Source of the DNA: Antedon bifida
Lineage: Eukaryota > Echinodermata > Crinoidea > Comatulida > Antedonidae
Length of the DNA stretch: 64,000 bases
Direction: 5' to 3'
Assembly: GCA_963402885.1 (NCBI GenBank)
Contig: OY727094.1
Coordinates: 20,338,501-20,402,500, forward strand
Both the position numbers and the translations under genes were made by a program. Below, one piece after another: positions 37,047 through 51,555 of the stretch (its first letter is position 1; every line of letters begins with the position of its first letter). The notes beneath the pieces are model-generated. The model did no database searches. It saw only the letters and a program-made list of their open reading frames with translations, and had not been told where the DNA came from.

Positions 37047-40000
37047 GTTTTTATGTTAACAAGTTTTTTCGAAAATCACAAAATGGTCTAAAACGTCTCC
37101 AAATGCGATTTGAAGCTATTCTAAGCACTTTGGTGTTTTTATGTTAACAAGTTTTTTCGAAAATCACAAAATGGTCTAAAACGTCTCCAAATGCGATTTG
37201 AAGCTCTTCTAAGCACTTTGGTGTTTTTATGTTAACAAGTTTTTTCGAAAATCACAAAATGGTCTAAAATGTCTCCAAATGCGATTTGAAGCTATTCTGT
37301 ACACTTTGATGTTTAGAGTGAAACATTTTTGTCGAAATGCTCAAAATGGTCTAAAACGTTTTTAAATACGATATTAAGCTATTTTGTGCTCTTTGGTGTT
37401 TTTGTGTGAAAAATTTTTGTCGAAATGCTTAAATTGGTCTAAAACGTTTTTAAATACGATATTAAGCTATTTTGTGCCCTTTGATGTTTTTGTGTGAAAA
37501 GTTTTATCGAAATGCTCAAAATGGTCTAAAACGGTTTCTAATGTGATTTTAAGCACTTTGATGTTTTTGTGTAACCAACTTTTTTCGAAAATCACAAAAT
37601 GGTCTAAAACGTCTCCAAATGCGATTTGAAGCTATTCTAAGCACTTTGGTGTTTTTATGTTAACATGTTTTTTCGAAAATCACAAAATGGTCTAAAATGT
37701 CTCCAAATGCGATTTGAAGCTATTCTAAGCACTTTGGTGTTTTTATGTTAACAAGTTTTGTCGAAAATCACAAAATGGTCTAAAACGTTTTTAAATACGA
37801 TATTAAGCTATTTTGTGCTCTTTGATGTTTTTGTGTAAAAAATTTTTGTCGAAATGCTCAAAATGGTCTAAAACGTTTTTAAATACGATATTAAGCTATT
37901 TTGTGTCCTTTTATGTTTTTGTGTGAAAAGTTTAATCGAAATGCTCAAAGTGGTCTAAAACGGTTTCTAATGTGAATTTAAGCACTTTGATGTTTTTGTG
38001 TAACCAAGTTTTTTTGAAAATCACAAAATGGTCTAAAACGTCTCCAAATGCGATTTGAAGCTATTCTGTACACTTTGATATTTTTATGTTAAAAAGTTTT
38101 TTCGAAATTCACAAAATGGTCTAAAACGTCTCCAAATGCGATTTGAAGCTATTCTTAGCACTTTGGTGTATAAATGTTTAACAAGTTTTTTGGAAAATCA
38201 CAAAATGGTCTAAAACGTCTCCAAATGCGATTTGAAGCTATTCTTAGCACTTTCGTGTTTTTATGTTAACAAGTTTTTCGAAAATCACAAAATGGTCTAA
38301 AACGTCTCCAAATGCGATTTGAAGCTATTCTAAGCACTTTGATGTTTTTATGTTAACAAGTTTTTTCGAAAATCACAAAATGGTCTAAAACGTCTCCAAA
38401 TGCGATTTGAAGCTATTCTAAGCACTTTGGTGTTTTTATGTTAACAAGTTTTTTCGAAAATCACAAAATGGTCTAAAACGTCTCCAAATGCGATTTGAAG
38501 CTATTCTAAGCACTTTGGTGTTTTTATGTTAACAAGTTTTTTCGAAAATCACAAAATGGTCTAAAATGTCTCCAAATGCGATTTGAAGCTATTCTGTACA
38601 CTTTGATGTTTTGTGTGAAAAGTTTTGTCGAAATGTTCAAAATGGTCTAAAACGGTTTCTAATGTGATTTTAAGCACTTTGATGTTTTTGTGTAACCAAG
38701 TTTCATCGAAATCCTCAAAATGGTCTAAAACGTCTCCAAATGCGATTTGAAGCTATTCTAAGCAATTTGGTGTTTTTATGTTAACAAGTTTTTTCGAAAA
38801 TCACAAAATGCTCTAAAATGTCTCAAAATGCGATTTGAAGCTATTCTAAGCACTTTGGTGTTTTTATGTTAACAAGTTTTTTCGTGAATCATAAAATGGT
38901 CTAAAACGTCTCCAAATGCGTTTTGAAGCTATTCTAAGCACTTTGGTGTTTTTATGTTAACAAGTTATTTCGAAAATCACAAAATGGTCTAAAACGTATC
39001 CAAATGCGATTTGAAGCTATTCTAAGCACTTTGGTGTTTTTATGTTAACAAGTTTTTTTGAAAATCACAAAATGGTCCAAAACGTCTCCAAATGCGATTT
39101 GAAGCCATTCTAAGCACTTTGGTGTTTTTATGTTAACAAGTTATTTCGAAAATCACAAAATGGTCTAAAATGTCTCCAAATGCGATTTGAAGCTATTCTA
39201 AGCACTTTGTTGTTTTTATGTTAACAAGTTTTTTCGAAAATCACAAAATGGTCTAAAACGTCTCCAAATGCGATTTGAAGCTATTCTAAGCACTTTGGTG
39301 TTTTTATGTTAACAAATTTTTTCGAAAATCACAAAATGGTCTAAAATGTCTCCAAATGCGATTTAAAGCTATTCTGTACACTTTGATGTTTTGTGTGAAA
39401 AATGTTTGTCGAAATGCTCAAAATGGTCTAAAACGTTTTTAAATACGATATTAAGCTATTTTGTGCTCTTTGATGTTTTTGTGTGAAAAATTTTTGTCGA
39501 AATGCTCAAAATGGTCTAAAACGTTTTTAAATACGATATTAAGCTATTTTGTGCCCTTTAATGTTTTTGTGTGAAAAGTTTTATCGAAATGCTCAAAATG
39601 GTCTAAAACGGTTTCTAATGTGATTTTAAGCACTTTGATGTTTTTGTGTAACCAAGTTTCATCGAAATCCTCAAAATGGTCTAAAACGTCTCCAAATGCG
39701 ATTTGAAGCTATTCTAAGCACTTTGGTGTTTTTATGTTAACAAGTTTTTTCGAAAATCACAAAATGCTCTAAAATGTCTCAAAATGCGATTTGAAGCTAT
39801 TCTAAGCACTTTGGTGTTTTTATGTTAACAAGTTTTTTCGAAAATCACAAAATGGTCTAAAATGTCTCCAAATGCGATTTGAAGCTTTTCTAAGCACTTT
39901 GATGTTTTGTGTGAAAAATTTTTGTCGAAATGCTCGAAATGGTCTAAAACGTTTTTAAATACGATATTAAGCTATTTTGTGCTCTTTGATGTTTTTGTGT

Positions 40001-40602
40001 AAAAAATGTTTGTCGAAATGCTCAAAATGGTCTAAAACGTTTTTAAATACGATATTAAGCTATTTTGTGTCCTTTTATGTATTTGTGTGAAAAGTTTAAT
40101 CGAAATGCTCAAAATGGTCTAAAACGGTTTCTAATGTGAATTTAAGCATTTTGATGTTTTTGTGTAACCAAGTTTTTTTGAAAATCACAAAATGGTCTAA
40201 AACGTCTCCAAATGCGATTTGAAGCTATTCTGTACACTTTGATGTTTTGTGTGAAAATTTTTTGTCGAAATGCTCAAAATGGTCTAAAACGGTTTCTAAT
40301 GTGATTTTAAGCATTTTGATATTTTTGTGTAACCAAGTTTTTTTGAAAATCACAAAATGGTCTAAAACGTCTCCAAATGCGATTTGAAGCTATTCTAAGC
40401 ACTTTGGTGTTTTTATGTTAACAAGTTTTTTCGAAAATCACAAAATGGTCTAAAATGTCTCCAAATGCGATTTGAAGCTATTCTAAGCACTTTGGTGTTT
40501 TTATGTTAACAAGTTTTTTCGAAAATCACAAAATGGTCTAAAACGTCTCCAAATGCGATTTGAAGCTATTCTAAGCACTTTGGTGTTTTTATGTTAACAA
40601 GG
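37047..40602. repeat. 3.5-kb segmental duplication, copy 2
   Basis: This is the partner of 2345-5900 at offset 34702. It keeps the 7 bp missing near 5694 in copy 1, has TTTAATG where copy 1 has TTTGATG near 39550, and is otherwise the same at every marker checked. Confidence 0.9.
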
Positions 40603-43600
40603 TTTTTCGAAAATCACAAAATGGTCTCAAATATCTAAAAATGCTATTTGAAGCTATTCTAAGCACTTTGGTGTTTTTATGTTAACAAGTTTTTTCGAAA
40701 ATCACAAAATGGTCTAAAACGTCTCCAAATGCGATTTGAAGCTATTCTAAGCACTTTGGTGTTTTTATGTTAACAAGTTTTTTCGGAAATCACAAAATGG
40801 TCTAAAACGTCTCCAAATGCGATTTGAAGCTATTCTGTACACTTTGATGTTTTTATGTTAACAAGTTTTTTCGAAAATCACAAAATGGTCTAAAACGTCT
40901 CCAAATGCGATTTGAAGCTATTCTAAGCACTTTGGTGTTTTTATGTTAACAAGTTTTTTCGAAAATCACAAAATGGTCTAAAACGTCTCCAAATGCGATT
41001 TGAAGCTCTTCTAAGCACTTTGGTGTTTTTATGTTAACAAGTTTTTTCGAAAATCACAAAATGGTCTAAAATGTCTTTCAAATGCGATTTGAAGCTATTC
41101 TGTACACTTTGATGTTTAGAGTGAAAAATTTTTGTCGAAATGCTCAAAATGGTCTAAAACGTTTTTAAATACGATATTAAGCTATTTTGTGCTCTTTGGT
41201 GTTTTTGTGTGAAAAATTTTTGTCGAAATGCTTAAATTGGTCTAAAACGTTTTTAAATACGATATTAAGCTATTTTGTGCCCTTTGATGTTTTTGTGTGA
41301 AAAGTTTTATCGAAATGCTCAAAATGGTCTAAAACGGTTTCTAATGTGATTTTAAGCACTTTGATGTTTTTGTGTAACCAACTTTTTTCGAAAATCACAA
41401 AATGGTCTAAAACGTCTCCAAATGCGATTTGAAGCTATTCTAAGCACTTTGGTGTTTTTATGTTAACATGTTTTTTCGAAAATCACAAAATGGTCTAAAA
41501 TGTCTCCAAATGCGATTTGAAGCTATTCTAAGCACTTTGGTGTTTTTATGTTAACAAGTTTTTTCGAAAATCACAAAATGGTCTAAAACGTTTTTAAATA
41601 CGATATTAAGCTATTTTGTGCTCTTTGATGTTTTTGTGTAAAAAATTTTTGTCGAAATGCTCAAAATGGTCTAAAACGTTTTTAAATACGATATTAAGCT
41701 ATTTTGTGTCCTTTTATGTTTTTGTGTGAAAAGTTTAATCGAAATGCTCAAAATGGTCTAAAACGGTTTCTAATGTGAATTTAAGCACTTTGATGTTTTT
41801 GTGTAACCAAGTTTTTTTGAAAATCACAAAATGGTCCAAAACGTCTCCAAATGCGATTTGAAGCTATTCTTAGCACTTTGATATTTTTATGTTAAAAAGT
41901 TTTTTCGAAATTCACAAAATGGTCTAAAACGTCTCCAAATGCGATTTGAAGCTATTCTTAGCACTTTGGTGTATAAATGTTTAACAAGTTTTTTGGAAAA
42001 TCACAAAATGGTCTAAAACGTCTCCAAATGCGATTTGAAGCTATTCTTAGCACTTTCGTGTTTTTATGTTAACAAGTTTTTCGAAAATCACAAAATGGTC
42101 TAAAACGTCTCCAAATGCGATTTGAAGCTATTCTAAGCACTTTGATGTTTTTATGTTAACAAGTTTTTTCGAAAATCACAAAATGGTCTAAAACGTCTCC
42201 AAATGCGATTTGAAGCTATTCTAAGCACTTTGGTGTTTTTATGTTAACAAGTTTTTTCGAAAATCACAAAATGGTCTAAAACGTCTCCAAATGCGATTTG
42301 AAGCTATTCTAAGCACTTTGGTGTTTTTATGTTAACAAGTTTTTTCGAAAATCACAAAATGGTCTAAAATGTCTCCAAATGCGATTTGAAGCTATTCTGT
42401 ACACTTTGATGTTTTGTGTGAAAAGTTTTGTCGAAATGTTCAAAATGGTCTAAAACGGTTTCTAATGTGATTTTAAGCACTTTGATGTTTTTGTGTAACC
42501 AAGTTTCATCGAAATCCTCAAAATGGTCTAAAACGTCTCCAAATGCGATTTGAAGCTATTCTAAGCACTTTGGTGTTTTTATGTTAACAAGTTTTTTCGA
42601 AAATCACAAAATGCTCTAAAATGTCTCAAAATGCGATTTGAAGCTATTCTAAGCACTTTGGTGTTTTTATGTTAACAAGTTTTTTCGTGAATCATAAAAT
42701 GGTCTAAAACGTCTCCAAATGCGTTTTGAAGCTATTCTAAGCACTTTGGTGTTTTTATGTTAACAAGTTATTTCGAAAATCACAAAATGGTCTAAAACGT
42801 ATCCAAATGCGATTTGAAGCTATTCTAAGCACTTTGGTGTTTTTATGTTAACAAGTTTTTTTGAAAATCACAAAATGGTCCAAAACGTCTCCAAATGCGA
42901 TTTGAAGCCATTCTAAGCACTTTGATATTTTTATGTTAAAAAGTTTTTTCGAAATTCACAAAATGGTCTAAAACGTCTCCAAATGCGATTTGAAGCTATT
43001 CTTAGCACTTTGGTGTATAAATGTTTAACAAGTTTTTTGGAAAATCACAAAATGGTCTAAAACGTCTCCAAATGCGATTTGAAGCTATTCTTAGCACTTT
43101 CGTGTTTTTATGTTAACAAGTTTTTCGAAAATCACAAAATGGTCTAAAACGTCTCCAAATGCGATTTGAAGCTATTCTAAGCACTTTGATGTTTTTATGT
43201 TAACAAGTTTTTTCGAAAATCACAAAATGGTCTAAAACGTCTCCAAATGCGATTTGAAGCTATTCTAAGCACTTTGGTGTTTTTATGTTAACAAGTTTTT
43301 TCGAAAATCACAAAATGGTCTAAAACGTCTCCAAATGCGATTTGAAGCTATTCTAAGCACTTTGGTGTTTTTATGTTAACAAGTTTTTTCGAAAATCACA
43401 AAATGGTCTAAAATGTCTCCAAATGCGATTTGAAGCTATTCTGTACACTTTGATGTTTTGTGTGAAAAGTTTTGTCGAAATGTTCAAAATGGTCTAAAAC
43501 GGTTTCTAATGTGATTTTAAGCACTTTGATGTTTTTGTGTAACCAAGTTTCATCGAAATCCTCAAAATGGTCTAAAACGTCTCCAAATGCGATTTGAAGC

Positions 43601-43730
43601 TATTCTAAGCACTTTGGTGTTTTTATGTTAACAAGTTTTTTCGAAAATCACAAAATGCTCTAAAATGTCTCAAAATGCGATTTGAATCTATTCTAAGCAC
43701 TTTGGTGTTTTTATGTTAACAAGTTTTTTC
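40500..43730. repeat. 3-kb block, copy 1 of 3
   Basis: Copies 2 and 3 lie at 48137-51018 (offset 7637) and 52239-55469 (offset 11739). Markers are TTCGGAAATC (40785, 48422, 52524), ATGTCTTTCAAATG with GTTTAGAGTG (GTG at 41121, 48758, 52860) and GGTCCAAAACG (41833, 49470, 53572). Each copy contains an internal duplication with 1044-bp spacing. GAATCTATTC near 43684 is private to this copy. Confidence 0.9.
41880..43730. repeat. Internal duplication, 1044-bp spacing
   Basis: The GATATTTTTATGTTAAAAAG monomer and what follows occur at 41880 and again at 42924. The same spacing is found in the other two block copies (49517 and 50561; 53619 and 54663). The second member runs to about 43730. The duplication therefore predates the amplification of the block. 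Confidence 0.88.
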
Positions 43731-44859
43731 GAAAATCACAAAATGGTCTAAAATGTCTCCAAATGCGATTTGAAGCTATTCTGTACACTTTGATGTTTTG
43801 TGTGAAAATTTTTTGTCGAAATGCTCAAAAGGGTCTAAAACGTTTTTAAATACGATATTAAGCTATTTTGTGCTCTTTGATGTTTTTGAGTGAAAACTTT
43901 TTGTCGAAATGCTTAAATTGGTCTAAAACGTTTTTAAATACGATATTAAGCTATTTTGTGCCCTTTGATGTTTTTGTGTGAAAAGTTTTATCGAAATGCT
44001 CAAAATGGTCTAAAACGGTTTGTAATGTGATTTTAAGCACTTTGATGTTTTTGTGTAACCAAGTTTTTTTGAAAATAACAAAATGGTCTAAAACGTCTCC
44101 AAATGCGATTTGAAGCTATTCTAAGCACTTTGTTGTTTTTATGTTAACAAGTTTTTTCGAAAATCACAAAATGGTCTAAAACGTCTCCAAATGCGATTTG
44201 AAGCTATTCTGTACACTTTGATGTTTTTATGTTAACAAGTTTTTTAGAAAATCACAAAATGGTCTAAAACGTTTTTAAATACGATATTAAGCTATTTTGT
44301 GCTCTTTGATGTTTTTGTGTAAAAATTTTTTATCGAAATGCTCAAAATGGTCTAAAACGTTTTTAAATACGATATTAAGCTATTTTGTGTCCTTTTATGT
44401 TTTTGTGTGAAAAGTTTAATCGAAATGCTCAAAATGGTCTAAAACGGTTTCTAATGTGAATTTAAGCACTTTGATGTTTTTGTGTAACCAAGTTTTTTTG
44501 AAAATCACAAAATGGTCTAAAACGTCTCCAAATGCGATTTGAAGCTATTCTGTACACTTTGATATTTTTATGTTAAAACGTTTTTTCGAAATTCACAAAA
44601 TGGTCTAAAACGTCTCCAAATGCGATTTGAAGCTATTCTTAGCACTTTGGTGTATAAATGTTAACAAGTTTTTTGGAAAATCTCAAAATGGTCTAAAACG
44701 TCTCCAAATGCGATTTGAAGCTATTCTTAGCACTTTGGTGTTTTTATGTTAACAAGTTTTTCGAAAATCACAAAATGGTCTAAAACGTCTCCAAATGCGA
44801 TTTGAAGCTATTCTAAGCACTTTGATGTTTTTATGGTAACAAGGTTTTTCGAAAATCAC

Positions 44860-46026
44860 AAAATGGTCTAAAACGTCTCCAAATGCGATTTGAAGCTATT
44901 CTAAGCACTTTGGTGTTTTTATGTTAACAAGTTTTTTCGAAAATCACAAAATGGTCTAAAATGTCTCCAAATGCGATTTGAAGCTATTCTGTACACTTTG
45001 ATGTTTTGTGTGAAAAATTTTTGTCGAAATGCTCAAAATGGTCTAAAACGTTTTTAAATACGATATTAAGCTATTTTGTGCCCTTTGATGTTTTTGTGTG
45101 AAATGTTTTATCGAAATGCTCAAAATGGTCTAAAACGGTTTCTAATGTGATTTTAAGCATTTTGATATTTTTGTGTAACCAAGTTTTTTTGAAAATCACA
45201 AAATGGTCTAAAACGTCTCCAAATGCGATTTAAAGCTATTCTAAGCACTTTGGTGTTTTTATGTTAACAAATTTTGACGAAAATCACAAAATGGTCTAAA
45301 ACGTCTCCAAATGCGATTTGAAGCTATTCTGTACACTTTGATATTTTTATGTTAAAAAGTTTTTTCGAAATTCACAAAATGGTCTAAAACGTCTCCAAAT
45401 GCGATTTGAAGCTATTCTTAGCACTTTGGTGTATAAATGTTAACAAGTTTTTTGGAAAATCTCAAAATGGTCTAAAACGTCTCCAAATGCGATTTGAAGC
45501 TATTCTTAGCACTTTGGTGTTTTTATGTTAACAAGTTTTTCGAAAATCACAAAATGGTCTAAAACGTCTCCAAATGCGATTTGAAGCTATTCTAAGCACT
45601 TTGGTGTTTTTATGTTAACAAGTTTTTTCGAAAATCACAAAATGGTCTAAAATGTCTCCAAATGCGATTTGAAGCTATTCTGTACACTTTGATGTTTTGT
45701 GTGAAAAATTTTTGTCGAAATGCTCAAAATGGTCTAAAACGTTTTTAAATACGATATTAAGCTATTTTGTGCCCTTTGATGTTTTTGTGTGAAATGTTTT
45801 ATCGAAATGCTCAAAATGGTCTAAAACGGTTTCTAATGTGATTTTAAGCATTTTGATATTTTTGTGTAACCAAGTTTTTTTGAAAATCACAAAATGGTCT
45901 AAAACGTCTCCAAATGCGATTTAAAGCTATTCTAAGCACTTTGGTGTTTTTATGTTAACAAATTTTGACGAAAATCACAAAATGGTCTAAAACGTCTCCA
46001 AATGCGATTTGAAGCTATTCTGTACA
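44860..46026. repeat. Local tandem duplication, 691-bp spacing
   Basis: 44860-45335 matches 45551-46026. The rare GTGAAATGTTTTATCG (AAATG at 45101 and 45792) and AAATTTTGACG (about 45268 and 45959) each appear twice, 691 bp apart. Only one such pair is present in the related block at 35300-35650, so the duplication is specific to this place. Confidence 0.85.
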
Positions 46027-47348
46027 CTTTGATGTTTTTATGTTAACAAGTTTTTTCGAAAATCACAAAATGGTCTAAAACGTCTCCAAACGCGATTTGA
46101 AGCTATTCTAAGCACTTTGGTGTTTTTATGTTAACAAGTTTTTTCGAAAATCACAAAATGGTCTAAAATGTCTCCAAATGCGATTTGAAGCTATTCTGTA
46201 CACTTTGATGTTTTGTGTGAAAAGTTTTGTCGAAATGCTCAAAATGGTCTAAAACGGTTTCTAATGTGATTTTAAGCACTTTGATGTTTTTGTGTAACCA
46301 AGTTTCATCGAAATCCTCAAAATGGTCTAAAACGTCTCCAAATGCGATTTGAAGCTATTCTAAGCACTTTGGTGTTTTTATGTTAACAAGTTTTTTCGAA
46401 AATCACAAAATGGTCTAAAACGTCTCCAAATGCGATTTGAAGCTATTCTAAGCACTTTGGTGTTTTTATGTTAACAAGTTTTTTCGGAAATCACAAAATG
46501 GTCTAAAACGTCTCCAAATGCGATTTGAAGCTATTCTGTACACTTTGATGTTTTTATGTTAACAAGTTTTTTCGAAAATCACAAAATGGTCTAAAACGTC
46601 TCCAAATGCGATTTGAAGCTATTCTAAGCACTTTGGTGTTTTTATGTTAACAAGTTTTTTCGAAAATCACAAAATGGTCTAAAACGTCTCCAAATGCGAT
46701 TTGAAGCTCTTCTAAGCACTTTGGTGTTTTTATGTTAACAAGTTTTTTCGAAAATCACAAAATGGTCTAAAACGTCTCCAAATGCGATTTGAAGCTATTC
46801 TAAGCACTTTGGTGTTTTTATGTTAACAAGGTTTTTCGAAAATCACAAAATGGTCTCAAATATCTAAAAATGCTATTTGAAGCTATTCTAAGCACTTTGG
46901 TGTTTTTATGTTAACAAGTTTTTTCGAAAATCACAAAATGCTCTAAAATGTCTCCAAATGCGATTTGAAGCTATTCTAAGCACTTTGGTGTTTTTATATT
47001 AACAAGTTTTTTCGAAAATCACAAAATGGTCTAAAACGTCTCCAAATGCGATTTGAAGCTATTCTAAGCACTTTGGTGTTTTTATGTTAACAAGTTTTTT
47101 CGAAAATCACAAAATGGTCTAAAACGTCTCCAAATGCGATTTGAAGCTATTCTAAGCACTTTGGTGTTTTTATGTTAACAAGGTTTTTCGAAAATCACAA
47201 AATGGTCTCAAATATCTAAAAATGCTATTTGAAGCTATTCTAAGCACTTTGGTGTTTTTATGTTAACAAGTTTTTTCGAAAATCACAAAATGGTCTAAAA
47301 CGTCTCCAAATGCGATTTGAAGCTATTCTAAGCACTTTGGTGTTTTTA
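45593..47348. repeat. 1.75-kb segmental copy (partner at 35210-36965)
   Basis: Same block as 35210-36965, offset 10383. Its right part forms the first unit of the higher-order repeat at 46486. Immediately to its left, a related stretch (44860-45335) repeats its beginning at a spacing of 691 bp. Confidence 0.87.
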
Positions 47349-48421
47349 TGTTAACAAGTTTTTTCGGAAATCACAAAATGGTCTAAAACGTCTCCAAATG
47401 CGATTTGAAGCTATTCTGTACACTTTGATGTTTTTATGTTAACAAGTTTTTTCGAAAATCACAAAATGGTCTAAAACGTCTCCAAATGCGATTTGAAGCT
47501 ATTCTAAGCACTTTGGTGTTTTTATGTTAACAAGTTTTTTCGAAAATCACAAAATGGTCTAAAACGTCTCCAAATGCGATTTGAAGCTCTTCTAAGCACT
47601 TTGGTGTTTTTATGTTAACAAGTTTTTTCGAAAATCACAAAATGGTCTAAAACGTCTCCAAATGCGATTTGAAGCTATTCTAAGCACTTTGGTGTTTTTA
47701 TGTTAACAAGGTTTTTCGAAAATCACAAAATGGTCTCAAATATCTAAAAATGCTATTTGAAGCTATTCTAAGCACTTTGGTGTTTTTATGTTAACAAGTT
47801 TTTTCGAAAATCACAAAATGCTCTAAAATGTCTCCAAATGCGATTTGAAGCTATTCTAAGCACTTTGGTGTTTTTATATTAACAAGTTTTTTCGAAAATC
47901 ACAAAATGGTCTAAAACGTCTCCAAATGCGATTTGAAGCTATTCTAAGCACTTTGGTGTTTTTATGTTAACAAGTTTTTTCGAAAATCACAAAATGGTCT
48001 AAAACGTCTCCAAATGCGATTTGAAGCTATTCTAAGCACTTTGGTGTTTTTATGTTAACAAGGTTTTTCGAAAATCACAAAATGGTCTCAAATATCTAAA
48101 AATGCTATTTGAAGCTATTCTAAGCACTTTGGTGTTTTTATGTTAACAAGTTTTTTCGAAAATCACAAAATGGTCTAAAACGTCTCCAAATGCGATTTGA
48201 AGCTATTCTAAGCACTTTGGTGTTTTTATGTTAACAAGGTTTTTCGAAAATCACAAAATGGTCTCAAATATCTAAAAATGCTATTTGAAGCTATTCTAAG
48301 CACTTTGGTGTTTTTATGTTAACAAGTTTTTTCGAAAATCACAAAATGGTCTAAAACGTCTCCAAATGCGATTTGAAGCTATTCTAAGCACTTTGGTGTT
48401 TTTATGTTAACAAGTTTTTTC
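46486..48421. repeat. Higher-order repeat, 880-bp and 1056-bp units
   Basis: This has the same marked-monomer order as at 9513. The TTCGGAAATC marker lies at 46486, 47366 and 48422, giving one 10-monomer unit (880 bp) and one 12-monomer unit (1056 bp). The longer unit carries an additional pair: a TCTCAAATATC monomer plus a plain A. Confidence 0.9.
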
Positions 48422-51018
48422 GGAAATCACAAAATGGTCTAAAACGTCTCCAAATGCGATTTGAAGCTATTCTGTACACTTTGATGTTTTTATGTTAACA
48501 AGTTTTTTCGAAAATCACAAAATGGTCTAAAACGTCTCCAAATGCGATTTGAAGCTATTCTAAGCACTTTGGTGTTTTTATGTTAACAAGTTTTTTCGAA
48601 AATCACAAAATGGTCTAAAACGTCTCCAAATGCGATTTGAAGCTCTTCTAAGCACTTTGGTGTTTTTATGTTAACAAGTTTTTTCGAAAATCACAAAATG
48701 GTCTAAAATGTCTTTCAAATGCGATTTGAAGCTATTCTGTACACTTTGATGTTTAGAGTGAAAAATTTTTGTCGAAATGCTCAAAATGGTCTAAAACGTT
48801 TTTAAATACGATATTAAGCTATTTTGTGCTCTTTGGTGTTTTTGTGTGAAAAATTTTTGTCGAAATGCTTAAATTGGTCTAAAACGTTTTTAAATACGAT
48901 ATTAAGCTATTTTGTGCCCTTTGATGTTTTTGTGTGAAAAGTTTTATCGAAATGCTCAAAATGGTCTAAAACGGTTTCTAATGTGATTTTAAGCACTTTG
49001 ATGTTTTTGTGTAACCAACTTTTTTCGAAAATCACAAAATGGTCTAAAACGTCTCCAAATGCGATTTGAAGCTATTCTAAGCACTTTGGTGTTTTTATGT
49101 TAACATGTTTTTTCGAAAATCACAAAATGGTCTAAAATGTCTCCAAATGCGATTTGAAGCTATTCTAAGCACTTTGGTGTTTTTATGTTAACAAGTTTTT
49201 TCGAAAATCACAAAATGGTCTAAAACGTTTTTAAATACGATATTAAGCTATTTTGTGCTCTTTGATGTTTTTGTGTAAAAAATTTTTGTCGAAATGCTCA
49301 AAATGGTCTAAAACGTTTTTAAATACGATATTAAGCTATTTTGTGTCCTTTTATGTTTTTGTGTGAAAAGTTTAATCGAAATGCTCAAAATGGTCTAAAA
49401 CGGTTTCTAATGTGAATTTAAGCACTTTGATGTTTTTGTGTAACCAAGTTTTTTTGAAAATCACAAAATGGTCCAAAACGTCTCCAAATGCGATTTGAAG
49501 CTATTCTTAGCACTTTGATATTTTTATGTTAAAAAGTTTTTTCGAAATTCACAAAATGGTCTAAAACGTCTCCAAATGCGATTTGAAGCTATTCTTAGCA
49601 CTTTGGTGTATAAATGTTTAACAAGTTTTTTGGAAAATCACAAAATGGTCTAAAACGTCTCCAAATGCGATTTGAAGCTATTCTTAGCACTTTCGTGTTT
49701 TTATGTTAACAAGTTTTTCGAAAATCACAAAATGGTCTAAAACGTCTCCAAATGCGATTTGAAGCTATTCTAAGCACTTTGATGTTTTTATGTTAACAAG
49801 TTTTTTCGAAAATCACAAAATGGTCTAAAACGTCTCCAAATGCGATTTGAAGCTATTCTAAGCACTTTGGTGTTTTTATGTTAACAAGTTTTTTCGAAAA
49901 TCACAAAATGGTCTAAAACGTCTCCAAATGCGATTTGAAGCTATTCTAAGCACTTTGGTGTTTTTATGTTAACAAGTTTTTTCGAAAATCACAAAATGGT
50001 CTAAAATGTCTCCAAATGCGATTTGAAGCTATTCTGTACACTTTGATGTTTTGTGTGAAAAGTTTTGTCGAAATGTTCAAAATGGTCTAAAACGGTTTCT
50101 AATGTGATTTTAAGCACTTTGATGTTTTTGTGTAACCAAGTTTCATCGAAATCCTCAAAATGGTCTAAAACGTCTCCAAATGCGATTTGAAGCTATTCTA
50201 AGCACTTTGGTGTTTTTATGTTAACAAGTTTTTTCGAAAATCACAAAATGCTCTAAAATGTCTCAAAATGCGATTTGAAGCTATTCTAAGCACTTTGGTG
50301 TTTTTATGTTAACAAGTTTTTTCGTGAATCATAAAATGGTCTAAAACGTCTCCAAATGCGTTTTGAAGCTATTCTAAGCACTTTGGTGTTTTTATGTTAA
50401 CAAGTTATTTCGAAAATCACAAAATGGTCTAAAACGTATCCAAATGCGATTTGAAGCTATTCTAAGCACTTTGGTGTTTTTATGTTAACAAGTTTTTTTG
50501 AAAATCACAAAATGGTCCAAAACGTCTCCAAATGCGATTTGAAGCCATTCTAAGCACTTTGATATTTTTATGTTAAAAAGTTTTTTCGAAATTCACAAAA
50601 TGGTCTAAAACGTCTCCAAATGCGATTTGAAGCTATTCTTAGCACTTTGGTGTATAAATGTTTAACAAGTTTTTTGGAAAATCACAAAATGGTCTAAAAC
50701 GTCTCCAAATGCGATTTGAAGCTATTCTTAGCACTTTCGTGTTGTTATGTTAACAAGTTTTTCGAAAATCACAAAATGGTCTAAAACGTCTCCAAATGCG
50801 ATTTGAAGCTATTCTAAGCACTTTGATGTTTTTATGTTAACAAGTTTTTTCGAAAATCACAAAATGGTCTAAAACGTCTCCAAATGCGATTTGAAGCTAT
50901 TCTAAGCACTTTGGTGTTTTTATGTTAACAAGTTTTTTCGAAAATCACAAAATGGTCTAAAACGTCTCCAAATGCGATTTGAAGCTATTCTAAGCACTTT
51001 GGTGTTTTTATGTTAACA
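48137..51018. repeat. 3-kb block, copy 2 of 3
   Basis: Offset 7637 from copy 1. It ends near 51018, where it switches to the AAGGTTTTTCG monomer of another higher-order stretch, about 360 bp before the end shared by copies 1 and 3. GTGTTGTTATG near 50741 is private to this copy. Confidence 0.9.
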
Positions 51019-51555
51019 AGGTTTTTCGAAAATCACAAAATGGTCTCAAATATCTAAAAATGCTATTTGAAGCTATTCTAAGCACTTTGGTGTTTTTATG
51101 TTAACAAGTTTTTTCGAAAATCACAAAATGCTCTAAAATGTCTCCAAATGCGATTTGAAGCTATTCTAAGCACTTTGGTGTTTTTATATTAACAAGTTTT
51201 TTCGAAAATCACAAAATGGTCTAAAACGTCTCCAAATGCGATTTGAAGCTATTCTAAGCACTTTGGTGTTTTTATGTTAACAAGTTTTTTCGAAAATCAC
51301 AAAATGGTCTAAAACGTCTCCAAATGCGATTTGAAGCTATTCTAAGCACTTTGGTGTTTTTATGTTAACAAGGTTTTTCGAAAATCACAAAATGGTCTCA
51401 AATATCTAAAAATGCTATTTGAAGCTATTCTAAGCACTTTGGTGTTTTTATGTTAACAAGTTTTTTCGAAAATCACAAAATGGTCTAAAACGTCTCCAAA
51501 TGCGATTTGAAGCTATTCTAAGCACTTTGGTGTTTTTATGTTAACAAGTTTTTTC